A stretch of DNA of 64,000 nt, taken from contig CAYSPG010000002.1 of assembly GCA_964432885.1 (NCBI GenBank), positions 124,001-188,000 of the forward strand. Direction: 5' to 3'. A program made the position numbers and the translations under genes. Source of the DNA: CAYSPG01 sp964432885 (GTDB lineage: Bacteria; Bacteroidota; Bacteroidia; AKYH767-A; OLB10). The notes under the pieces are model-generated. The model ran no database searches and had not been told where the DNA came from. It saw nothing but the letters and a program-made list of their open reading frames with translations. Below, one piece after another: positions 1-11,800 of the stretch (position 1 is its first letter; each line of letters begins with the position of its first letter).

Positions 1-1893
1 AGGATAGCGATTAAGTATGTCAACCAATTTATCAAGTTCTTTTGCTGCGTCAGGGCGAATGTTCCACTTAGCCAAATCGTAGTAAATATTTTCAATTCGG
101 ATAATATCACCTTCGCAAAAGAATTCAAAGTTAGCTACCAATGTAGCAGATTTTTTTAAACCGACTGTACTTTTCATTGAACTATTGTCAGCACAATGCT
201 CTCGGCTTGCCATCACCCTGTATTCTGTTTCAGCATCTAAATTAAAATGATAATTGCCATCAGCATCGGTGGTGGTTTCTTCCTGTTTGTTTGTTTTTAA
301 ATTAAGCAACTTAACAGGTTGATTACCCACAGGCGTTTTATCTTCAGCAAACGTAATGCGGCCTTTTAAATCAAACACAGGAACTTTTTCTAATGGAATT
401 TTTACACTTTGTGGTTGATCATTTACATCCTTTATACTTTGCTTATTGTTTTTATATCCTTCTTTAGAAGCAATAAAATCATAATCTTTTCCTATTTGTA
501 TGCATGATTTAAACTTACCGCTTTCATCGGTAACAACATTTTCCTCAAGCATTCCGTCCGATATATTTACCGATGCATTTTTTATCGGCTCATTGGTTTC
601 CTTATCATAAACCAATCCATCCAAATCAACACAATTGCGTTTAAATGAATACATATCATCATCATCGCTTCTGCTTGCGCGGTTTGAGTTTATATATCCA
701 CAACGGTTTTTCTTATCATAATTATAACCAAAATCATCGTATGACGAATTAAACGGAGCACCCAGATTTTTTACATTGTTAAATTGACCACCGGCAGCTT
801 CTGCCGAAAAAATATCCAATCCGCCCAATCCACCATGCCCGTTCGATGTAAAAAATAATTTGCCATCCGAATCTACATACGGAAACAACTCATTGCCTTC
901 GGTATTTATCTCGGCACCCAGGTTTACGGGCACATCCCATTCATTATTTACCCGTGAACTTACCCACAAATCCATACCGCCTTTACTACCGGGCATGTCA
1001 CTTGCAAAATACAACTTGTTGCCATCAGCAGTTAAAAATGCATGAGCGCACGAGTGCGTTTTGCTGTTGTATTTAAATTCTTTAAACTCTCCAAACTTTC
1101 CGTTTGCCATTTGCGCACTCATCAACTTCAGCCTTACAATGCGGTTTTTATCACGCATAGGTTTTCCGTTCTCCTCGTTATTGCGGGTAATAAACATTTC
1201 ATTGCCATCGGCACTAAAGGCTACAGGGCCGTCATTAAATTTTGATTGTCCTGCCTCATCAAACACCGTGGGGTTATCAAACTTATTTTCCTTACCCTTG
1301 CTATACCATAAACTAAGATAGGGTTTTGCTGTCCAGTCCTGCGTTTTATCTTTAGCACCCTCACGCGATGAAGAAAAAACAATTCCTTCTTTATAAGGTG
1401 TGGCAAACATATCCGCTTCGCTTGAGTTTACCGAAAGTCGTTTTACCGAAAACAATTTAGGATCCTGCGATAGCGATTCAATACTATCTATCATACTTAA
1501 TTGTTTCCATGCATTAGCATCACCCCCCTTTTTCTGAAGGTATAATTTTAATTGCTCCTTTGCCTTATCGCTTTTATTTAATGTTACAAGCACATTAGCA
1601 AAATGTATATGCTCCAATGGTATAGCCGTACTATCAGCAACAATTTCGGCATACCATTTTTCGGCTTGTTCATACTGGTTGTTTTTTCGGTAGCAGTCGG
1701 CAAGGTGCGACTTTGCTTTCATGTTGTTCTTTTGTTTAGCAAGAACTTTTTCATAAAGCGGAATAGCTTTGCTGAAACTAAACTTCGAATAATACTGCTC
1801 TGCCAAAACAAAGTCATCGTTTTGCGCAAATACATTTGCCGAAATAAGTATGCCGGCAACCAGCAACAGTTTTTTTAATTTATTATACATCAT
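1..1893 (-). CDS. PorE-like T9SS/peptidoglycan-associated protein (TPR + PD40 propeller + OmpA), 3' end outside window
   Basis: Partial gene of 631 visible codons, running off the left edge. It starts at an ATG pair (1893/1890) and has a signal peptide ending in NVFAQ. A TPR-like helical region follows (about residues 28-125), then WD40/PD40-type propeller blades (about 150-340, e.g. LYFASDMPGSKGGMDLWVSS), two carboxypeptidase-regulatory-like folds (about 410-560), and the beginning of an OmpA peptidoglycan-binding domain (IYYDLAKWNIRPDAAKEL) at the edge. This domain order is that of Porphyromonas PorE and similar OmpA proteins linked to PorP/SprF. By family it would sit in the periplasm and tie the T9SS or its adhesin partner to peptidoglycan. 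It lies 21 bp downstream of the PorP/SprF gene on the same strand, so co-transcription is likely. Calling it PorE rather than a general OmpA-family protein is inference. Confidence 0.85.
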   Translation of the reverse strand, partial: MMYNKLKKLLLVAGILISANVFAQNDDFVLAEQYYSKFSFSKAIPLYEKVLAKQKNNMKAKSHLADCYRKNNQYEQAEKWYAEIVADSTAIPLEHIHFANVLVTLNKSDKAKEQLKLYLQKKGGDANAWKQLSMIDSIESLSQDPKLFSVKRLSVNSSEADMFATPYKEGIVFSSSREGAKDKTQDWTAKPYLSLWYSKGKENKFDNPTVFDEAGQSKFNDGPVAFSADGNEMFITRNNEENGKPMRDKNRIVRLKLMSAQMANGKFGEFKEFKYNSKTHSCAHAFLTADGNKLYFASDMPGSKGGMDLWVSSRVNNEWDVPVNLGAEINTEGNELFPYVDSDGKLFFTSNGHGGLGGLDIFSAEAAGGQFNNVKNLGAPFNSSYDDFGYNYDKKNRCGYINSNRASRSDDDDMYSFKRNCVDLDGLVYDKETNEPIKNASVNISDGMLEENVVTDESGKFKSCIQIGKDYDFIASKEGYKNNKQSIKDVNDQPQSVKIPLEKVPVFDLKGRITFAEDKTPVGNQPVKLLNLKTNKQEETTTDADGNYHFNLDAETEYRVMASREHCADNSSMKSTVGLKKSATLVANFEFFCEGDIIRIENIYYDLAKWNIRPDAAKELDKLVDILNRYP

Positions 1894-1914
1894 ACCAGTA
1901 ATTTTTTTTAATGA

Positions 1915-2847
1915 TTAGAAATAACGAGGAGTAAGTACACCTGTTTTCTTTAAGGGAATATCGTACCCTAAAGTAATTTCGTGCGAGCCTGAACTGTAAC
2001 GGTTTAATTTTGACATAGTGTAGTCATAAGAATAACCAAGCCTTAATTGCTTTGTGATATTTACCTGTACAAATGCTGCCGAAGCATCACCGGTGCGGTA
2101 TGTTCCGCCTAGCCAAAAAATTTCTCTGAAGTATGCAGCCATTGAAATATCAAATTGCATGGTAGCACCATCCGATGCTTTAATCATTGTCATGGGTTTT
2201 AGCTGCACATTTTCGTTAAGCTTAAACACATACCCGGCAGTTAAAAAATAATGCCATGTTTTAATATCCATTCTGTTTTTTATTTCCACTCCATCATTTG
2301 GGTCAATGTAGTTGTCAATAAGACGGGGAATGGAAAGGCCTGCAAAATATTTAGGGTTGCTTAGGTAAAGTCCAAAACCAAGGTTTGGAACAACAGCTTG
2401 CACATTTTGACTAAACTGCGGATCACCTTCGTCATGCTCAATTACATCTAAGTAATTCTCTCTTACGTTTATCAAGCCGGCCTGCAGTCCCATAGACAAG
2501 TGCGATTCATTACCTGTTTGTAAACGATAAGCATACGATGTAAATACACCCACCTTCTTTTCAACACCAATTGATTCATTCATCACCGACAACCCCAACC
2601 CTATTTTTTTGTTGCGAATGGGGCCATGTATGCTAAGAGTTTGTGTTTCGGGTGCGCCTTCAATACCCTGCCACTGGCTTCGGTAAAGTGCAGTACTCGA
2701 AATGGCATTGCGCGATCCGGCATAAGCCGGGTTAATAAACATCTCGTTAAACATGTATTGCGTAAACAATGGATCGTACTGTGCATTGGCATTATACAAT
2801 CCTGCTGCGCTTAGCAGCATTACGAGTGTAATTATTTTCTTATTCAT
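1915..2847 (-). CDS. PorP/SprF family T9SS outer-membrane protein
   Basis: 310 residues, usual length for the family. The signal peptide ends near NANAQ and is followed by the family's diagnostic N-terminal box YDPLFTQYMFNEMFINPAYA. The rest is short alternating hydrophobic strands typical of a beta-barrel, ending in strand-like LTPRYF. PorP/SprF proteins are outer-membrane parts of the type IX system. Flavobacterium SprF is encoded beside sprB and is needed for SprB export. Here the gene lies 41 bp after the giant SprB-like gene and 21 bp before the PorE-like gene, all on the minus strand, so it is most likely the cognate SprF of this adhesin. That pairing is inferred from position. Confidence 0.93.
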   Translation of the reverse strand: MNKKIITLVMLLSAAGLYNANAQYDPLFTQYMFNEMFINPAYAGSRNAISSTALYRSQWQGIEGAPETQTLSIHGPIRNKKIGLGLSVMNESIGVEKKVGVFTSYAYRLQTGNESHLSMGLQAGLINVRENYLDVIEHDEGDPQFSQNVQAVVPNLGFGLYLSNPKYFAGLSIPRLIDNYIDPNDGVEIKNRMDIKTWHYFLTAGYVFKLNENVQLKPMTMIKASDGATMQFDISMAAYFREIFWLGGTYRTGDASAAFVQVNITKQLRLGYSYDYTMSKLNRYSSGSHEITLGYDIPLKKTGVLTPRYF

Positions 2848-2888
2848 TGAAGTTTGTTTTTTTGTAAAGAATGTTTTGTGATGATTAA

Positions 2889-5800
2889 TTATCTTTTAAG
2901 TGTAATATATCCCTGGCGCGGTTTGGTTCCGTCATTCAAGTCAAGAATAAAGTAGTACGTTCCATTGGGTAACTGTTTACCAAGATATATACCCGATACG
3001 TTTGAAGTACCATTCCAGGTATTGTCATAATCTTTCTTTTTGTAAACAAGATTTCCCCAGCGATTATATATGTACAAGTGGTTGCCCGGATACTTACTCA
3101 ATCCATCTATTACATACACATCGTTAATAGCATTGTTGTCAGGCGAAAATCCTGTTGGAATAAACAGGGTATCACAATCAACACCAACCACTACTTCGGC
3201 AGTAACTGTACATCCCTGAGGCGAAGCTATTGTTACTGTATAAACGGTGGTAGCTTTTGGAGTAGCTACAGGGTTGGCAATGTTTGCATTCGATAATCCG
3301 GCATCAGGATTCCAATGATAACTTGCACCACCATAAGCGCTAAGTGTTGCATACTCGCCAAGTGCAGGACATACAACCACGTTAGGACTTACCGAGTAAT
3401 CACCAACTGAGAAAACTTTAACCTCTATAGCTGAAGATGTAAACGTTCCGCAACTGTTGGTACATGTTACCGTGTAGCTTCCGGGTGCCGGTGTTGTAAA
3501 CGAACTTTGAGTTGCACCGGTAAGAATTTGTCCGTTCTGATACCATTGATAATTTCCTCCGTTCACAACCAATGCATTTAATGTTACGGTACCTCCAATG
3601 CAAAACTCGGTGGGTCCGCCTGCTGTCATTGAGAATTGCGATAAATCAGTAATTGTTTGTGTAAAATTTGAAATACATCCGTTGGCATCAGTTGCAGTAA
3701 GCGAATATGTACCTGCACCAACACTTGCCAAGTTTTGTGTAATAGCACCATTGCTCCATGTATAGGTATAAGGCGCTGTGCCTCCTGAAATGTTTACCGT
3801 AACAGTTCCTGCAATACCTGAAAGACAGTTGGAATTTGTTCCGTTACCAGTAATATTAAGCGATGATGCCGGTTGTGAAATATCAACTGTTTCCTGTTTG
3901 GTACATCCGTTTCCATCGGTAATAGTAACAGTATAATTTCCGGGAGCAAGATTGTTTATTGATGCAGTTGTGGCACCATTGCTCCACTGGAATGAATAAG
4001 GTGCTGTTCCGCCAATCGGAGTAACTGAAATTCCTCCATTATTCAAACCATAGCATGTTACCTGAGTTGTTGATACAGAATCAGAAATTCCTGTTGCCGG
4101 TTGTGTAATTGCAAATGATGAATCTTTTGTACAGCCGTATGAATCGGTAATTGTTACTGTATAACTTCCAGCGGCAAGGTTAGTAACGTTTTGAGTTGTT
4201 GCACCGTTGCTCCAAACAAAACTATAGTTTGGAATTCCTCCTGCCACATTCAATGTTATTGATCCTGACGAAGCGCCAAAGCATCCAACATTAGTTACAG
4301 ATGCACCTGTGCCAAGTAACGTTAATGGCCCTTGTACATCAACACTGTCAATCCGTGTACATCCTGCACTGTCGGTTACAGTTACCACATAATGTCCTGC
4401 AATTACGTTAATCAAATCAGGAGTGGTGGCTCCGTTACTCCACACATAACTGTATGGAGGCGATCCGCCTGTAGTTCCCGACAGAACAGCACCTGAATTA
4501 AGGTTTACACAATTTACGTTAGTAACTACAGGAGTAGTCCATAACGCTCCTTCAGGCTGCCTTACATAAGCCCACGCCTGTGCCGAACAGTTGTTTGAGT
4601 CAATTACAGTAACCCAATAGGTTCCACCTGAAATATTAGTTAAATTTTGGGATGTAGCACCATTGCTCCAGTAAAACTGAAATGGTGGTGTGCCTCCCAC
4701 AACAGTAAGTATAATTGAACCGGTACTGTCAGAAAAACATCCAACAGGTGTTACACTTGTTGAAGGGGCAAGTGGTGCAAGGGGTTGCGTAATAGTTGCA
4801 TTCAAATTAAATGTACATCCGTTGATATCGGTAATCATTACCGTATAGTTTCCGGCAGCCACACCTGTTAAGTCTTCGGTGGTTGCACCATTGCTCCATT
4901 GGTAACTATAAGGTGATGTTCCTCCAATTACTGTTAAGTCAAGCGCACCATTTGTTCCACCAAAGCACAACACCGATGCAGTTTGAACATACGTTGCATT
5001 TAATACTCCTGTGGGCTGAGTTATTGTGGCTGATCCCACAACAGTACAGCCATTGGCATCGGTAATTGTTACTGTATATGTGCCGGTAGATAATCCTGAT
5101 AAATCTTCGGATGTTGAACCATTGCTCCAATTGTAAGAATAAGGAGGAGTTCCGCCACCGGCAGTTAAATCAACTGCTCCGTTATTTCCCCCAAAACACG
5201 ATACGTTTTGTATTACATTGGTAGATGCGCTTAATGCTGCTGATGGTTGTGATATGGTAACTGTTGTACCGGTTGTACATCCATTAGCATCTGTTATCGA
5301 AACTGTGTAGGTGCCAGCAACCACATTATTCAAATCTTCAGTAGTTGCCCCATTGCTCCATGAATACGTGAATGGCGATGTTCCGCCATTAATAGTTATA
5401 TCAATAACACCTGTTGCATTTGCAAAACAATTTACAGGCTGCACCGAACTTACTGCGGCATTTAAAGATGCCGAAGGTTCGTTTATGGTTTGAGAAAGCG
5501 TAGACGTACATCCGTTTGCATCAGTAACAATTACACTATAATTACCGGCTGCAAGGTTTGTTTGATTCTGGCTGGTTGAGCCATTGCTCCATTGAACTGA
5601 GTAAGGAAATGTTCCACCTTGTATATCCAGATTTATGGTTCCGTTTGTTCCTCCATAGCACGATACATCCTGTGAAGAAGGTATGGATGTTGTTAATGCG
5701 GCTACAGGTTGAGATAGTAAAACAGAATTTACAGTAGTACATCCATTTACATCGGTAACGGTAACATCGTATGTACCAGAAGTAAGTCCTGATAAGTCTT

Positions 5801-8800
5801 CAGTACTTGCACCATTGCTCCAAGTAAATGAATATGGAGCCGTACCGCCAGAAACAGTAAGATCAATGTTTCCGTTGTTTCCACCAAAGCAAAGTATGTT
5901 TTGCGAGCCTGAGATAGCAGATGCTAAAGCCGCTGATGGCTGGGTGATTGTTACTGTTTGATTGTTGTAACATCCGTTGGCATCAGTAACAGTTACAGTG
6001 TAAGTTCCTGATTGCAGATTCGAAATATCCTCAGTGGTTTCGCCATTGCTCCAGCTAAAGGTATAAGGAGATGTGCCTCCACTTGCCGTTAAATCTATGT
6101 TGCCATTATTTCCACCATAACAATTTACGTTTTGACTGGCTTGAATTGCCGTGTAAAGATTGTTGGCGGGTTGCGTTACGGTTTCGGTTAATGTAAATGT
6201 ACATCCGTTAGCATCGGTAATATTTACAGTGTAAGCACCGGTTGCCAATCCACTTATGTCTTCTGAAGTTGAGCCGTTACTCCATGAATATGAGTACGGC
6301 ATTGTTCCACCTGAAACGGTAACATCTATTGAACCATTGCCTCCACCTGTACACGAAACGTTTTGAGTTGAAGTTACTGTTGCTCCAAGTGAAGCACCAG
6401 GCTGCGAAATTGCAATTGCGTTGATATTTTCGGTACAGCCATTGGCATCGGTTACTGTTACCGAGTAGTTGCCTGCCGCCAGATTGGTAATATTTTGTGT
6501 ATTGTTACCGTTGCTCCAGTTGTAAGCATACGGGGCTGTTCCACCGTTAACTGTTACACTAATTGAACCTGTGTTTTGTCCAAAGCAGTTTACATTTTGT
6601 GTTACACCTATAGCAGTAGTTAATGGTGCAGCGGGCTGAGTTATTGCAATCGCATTAATGTTTGCTATACACCCGTTGCCATCCGTTACAGTAACTGCGT
6701 AGTTGCCTGCTATTAAGTTTGTAATAGAAGATGATGTAGCTCCATTGCTCCAGTTATAACTGTAAGGAGAGGTTCCACCTGATACATTTACCGAGATGGC
6801 ACCGTTGTTATTTCCAAAACAAGAAACATTAGTGGATGAAGAAATACTTGCAGCCAAATCTGCAGAAGGCTCTGTAAGTGTTGCAGATGATGAGCTTACA
6901 CATCCGTTGGCATCGGTAATAGTACATACATAAGTGCCAGCGGCTATATTATTTAAGTTTTGCGTGGTTGAGCCATTGCTCCATGCAAATGAATAAGGTG
7001 CAGTTCCGCCTGAGGCAGCAAGAGTTATTGACCCTGTAGCGCCACCATGGCACAAAATGTTTTGCGAAGATGATATCGAGCTGCTAAGTGCGCCAGCCGG
7101 CTGAGTAACAATTCCTGTTACAGTAGTTGTGCATGCGTTGGCATCGGTTACAGTTACATTGTATGTTCCGGCACTCAATCCTGAAATATCTTCGGTAGTT
7201 GCACCGTTGCTCCAGTTAAATGCGTAAGGTGAGGTTCCTCCAGCAACGGTTAAATCAATGGAGCCATTGCCTCCGCTGTTGCACGAAACATTTTGCGTTG
7301 CCGAAATGCTTCCGGCCAGTGATGCAGTTGGTTGTGTTAGTGTTATTGAATTTATAGCATTCACACATCCGTTGGCATCGGTAACAGTAACGGTGTAAGT
7401 GCCGGCACCAACATTGGTAAGATTTGCCGAAGTGTTTCCTGTACTCCATAAATAATTATATGGTGCTGTTCCGCCAGCTACAGTTACATTTATTGAACCA
7501 GTAGTTTGTCCAAAACAATTTATGTTTTGCGAACTTCCAACTGTGGCCGCCAAAGCTCCGCCAGGTTGAGTTATCTCCATTGTTCCTCCGGTTGAGGTGC
7601 ATCCGTTGGCATCGGTAATTGTTACTGTATATACACCAGCAGCCACGTTGGTTAAATCTTGCGTTGTGGCGCCAGTATTCCATTGATAAGAATAAGGTTG
7701 GGTTCCTCCGGTTACTGTAAGGTCAATGCTTCCTGAACTGTTTCCATAACAACCCACGTTTGCAATTGCATTTGAAACTGCAAGTGCTGCCGCTGGTTGC
7801 GAAATTTGAACTGTGCCTGTGGAAGCTACACAACCATTGGCATCAGTAACAGTTAATGTATATGCGCCCGAACCAACATTTGATAAATTTTGCGAGGTGC
7901 TTCCATTACTCCAGTTAAATGAATATGGTTGCGTTCCACCCAACACTGTTACCGCTACCGATCCTGAATTGTTTCCAAAACAATTTACGTCAGTAACTGT
8001 ATGTGTTGTTGAAAGAGTTGCTGCGGGTTGGGTAATGGTGAACCCTGCATTGGTTACGGTACAACCGTTTGCATCGGTAACCACAACATTGTAATTTCCT
8101 GCTCCCACGCTGGTAATATCTTGAGTAGCGGCACCATTGCTCCAATTGTAATTATACGGAGCTGTACCACCGGTTACGGTAATGTCAATGGCCCCTGAAT
8201 TATTTCCAAAGCAATTTACGTTGCTTGAAGTGCCGCTCATTGCAAGTGCAGCAGCAGGCTGTTCAACTACTAATGAGCCAAGGTTATAAGTACATCCGTT
8301 GGCATCGGTAACAGTTACTGCGTAGTTGCCTGCACCTATAGAAGTCAAATCCTGTGTGTTTGCTCCGTTGCTCCAAACGTATGTGTAAGGCGCGGTACCA
8401 CCGGTAATGGTTACATCTATGGAACCCGTTGCATTTCCAAAACACAAAACACTTTGTACAGTTGATGCGCTTGCATTAAGAGTTGCAGTGGGTTGAGCTA
8501 TAACAACTGATGACTGACTTATACATCCGTTGGCATCGGTAACAGTTGCCGAATAATTTCCGGCCGAAAGGTTTGAAAGATTTTGAGTGATGGCACCGTT
8601 GCTCCACTGAAAATTGTAAGGAGCCGTTCCGCCATTCACTGATAAATTAACGGAACCATTTGTTCCTCCATAACACAATACATTTTGTGATGATGAAATC
8701 GAACTGCTTAAAGCGCCTGCAGGCTGACTCACCGTTCCTGTTGCAGTAGTGGTACAACCGTTGGCATCAGTAATTGAAACTCCGTAAGCACCGGCATACA

Positions 8801-11800
8801 ATCCTGTAATGCTTTGCGTGGTTGCACCGTTGCTCCAATTATAAGTGTAAGGCGAAGTTCCCCCTGACACTGTAAGTGTAATGCTTCCGTTACCGCCACC
8901 ATTACACGAAACGTTTTGCGATGTGGTAACATTTGTTGAAAGTGCGCCTGCGGGTTGGTTAATTCCAATTGAATTAGTACGGCTTGTGCATGCATTGGCA
9001 TCGGTTACAGTTACCGAATAAATTCCTGCTGCCAGACCAGTAATATTTTGTGTAGTTGCACCATTGCTCCATAAAAAAGAATAAGGTGTTGTTCCTCCAT
9101 TTACATTTAAAGTAATTGCTCCATTAACTCCACCATAGCAGGCAACGTTTGTTGATGACGATAAAGATGAGTTGAGTGAAGCTGTTGGTTGGGTAACTGC
9201 TATTGAATTCAGTGCTGAGGTACATCCGTTTCCATCAGTAACTGTAACAGAATAAGTTCCTGCTCCTATGCCTGTTAAATCCTGAGAGGTCGTTCCGTTA
9301 TTCCATAAATAATTGTAAGGCGAGGTGCCACCAGTTACAGTAACGTTTACTGCACCAGTAGTATTTCCGTGACAAAGCACATCCGTAACACTTAATGAAG
9401 AAGACAAGGGTGCAGAAGGTTGGGTAATGGTAACAGCCTGTGATGATACTGTACAGCCATTGGCATCGGTGATGGTAACATCATAGCTGCCGGCAGCTAT
9501 ATTTGAAATATTTTGCGATGAAGCACCATTGCTCCATAAATATGAGTAAGGGGTGGTTCCTCCGGTCACTGTAATTGTAATTCCAGCTGTTGAGTTGCCA
9601 AAGCAATTTACGTTTGTCGAGGATGTTGAAACTGCTAAGGCAGCAGCGGGCTGAGTAATGCTGATTGCATTGTTGTTTATTGTACAACCATTGGCATCGG
9701 TAACAGTTACTGAATAATTTCCCGAGGTTATGGATGACAAGTCTTGTGATGTGGCACCATTGCTCCAGTTATAAGAGTAGGGTGCAGTACCACCGTTTAC
9801 AGTTAAGTTAATTGACGCATTGCTTCCACCAAAGCAAGAAACATTTTGCACAGAAGCAATGGATGAACTAAGCGCACCAGCAGGTTGTGTTACCGCAAGT
9901 GCATTAAGCGATGTGGTACAATTGTTTGCATCTGTAACAGTAACAGAATACGAACCGGCAGAAACACCTGTCAAATTTTGTGAAGTAGTTCCATTACTCC
10001 AGTTATACTGGTATGGAGAAGTTCCTCCAATTACAGATAAATTAATTCCTCCTGTAGAGTTGCCATAACAATTTACGTTTTGCGTTCCTGTAACCGAACC
10101 AGCCAATGCCTGGCCGGGTTGCGCAATGGCAATAGCATTTTGGTTAGTAAAACAACCGTTGGCATCGGTAATGGTAACCGAATAATTTCCTGCTGCTATA
10201 CCCGAAAGATTTTGAGTAGTGGCACCATTGCTCCATGAATAAGAATAAGGAGTTGTTCCACCATTAACAGAAACGTTTATCGAACCATTACTTAATCCAA
10301 AACATGAAACATTTTGTGTTGAGCCAACGGATGACGATAGTGCAGCGGATGGCTGAGTGATGGTTTGGTTTGCAGTGGATACACATCCATTCGCGTCAGT
10401 TACAGTTACCATGTATGTGCCTGCCTGCAAGCCGGAAATATTTTGTGTGGTTGCACCGTTGCTCCAGCTAAAACTATATGGAGTAGTTCCACCACCAACA
10501 TTAATGCTTATTGCCGCATTATTACCTCCATGGCATAACACATTCTGAGATGAGTTTATAGAAGTACTTAATGAAGACGATGGTTGTGTTACGCTTCCTG
10601 ATGCAGAAGTTGTGCATCCATTGGCATCGGTAATTGTTACATTATAAGTTCCAGCGGCAAGGCTTCCAATATCCTGAGTATTTGCGCCTGTACTCCATTG
10701 ATATGAGTACGGTTGAGTTCCACCATTTACTGTTAAGTCAATGGCACCGTTCCCGCCCCCAGTACACGAAACATTTTGCGATGCGCTGATTGAAGTGCTT
10801 AAGGTGGCAACCGGTTGTGTAATGCTGATTGAGTTTGTATTGCTGGTACATCCGTGTGCATCCGTAACAGTTACCGTATATGTTCCTGCAGGTATGTTTG
10901 AAATATCCTCACTGGTTTGTCCATTACTCCATAAATATGAGTATGGGGATGTTCCTCCTGCTACATTTAGATTTATACTTCCGGTTGATGCACCAAAGCA
11001 ACCCACATTTTGAGTGGCGCCTACTGTGCTGGCAAGTGCTGCTGTTGGCTGCGTTACACCAATTGCCACATTTCCTGTTGTACACGCATTGGCATCGGTA
11101 ATGGTTACGGTATAAGTACCAGCTGGTATATTATTTAAATCCTGAGTGGTGGCACCGTTACTCCATAAATAGTTATATGGAGTGGTGCCACCTGTTATCG
11201 TAAGGTTAATAGAACCCGTGTTATTTCCAAAACAGCTTACATTGTTTACCACCTGTGTGTAGGCAAGTGCTGCTGCTGGCTGGTTTACTTGTATAGATGC
11301 ATTTGTTGATGTACAACCATTGGCATCGGTAACAGTAATTGAGTATGTGCCTGCTGCAATTGAATTAATATCCTGCGTAATAGCTCCTGTATTCCATAAA
11401 TATGAATACGGTGTTGTACCTCCTGAAATGGTCATATTTATTGAACCTGTATTATCACCAAAACAATTTACGTTGGTTACAGCATGTGATGATGCAAGCG
11501 AGGCAGCAGGCTCCAATACTTTCATTGTATTTTGCACCGAAGTGCAACCGTTTGCATCGGTAATAACTACAGAGTATGTTCCTGCAGGTACGTTGGCAAG
11601 GTCTTCTGTAGTACCACCGGTGTTCCATGCAAATGTGTAAGGAGTAGTTCCACCTGTTACAGTAATATTTACTGCACCTGTAGTATTTCCAAAACAGTTT
11701 ACGTTGGTTGCCACAAACGTTGATGCCATCGCGGCAGAGGGCTGGGTGATATTAATTGATGCAGATGACGAGGTACATCCTTTGCTATCTGTAACAGTAA

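Noticed and set aside
7813..11640. Several plus-strand open frames of 60-106 codons opposite the adhesin gene.
   Set aside because: They recur with the repeat period and share the same sequence (VTVTVYVPA-like), so they are antisense shadows of conserved repeat codons with no independent gene signals.
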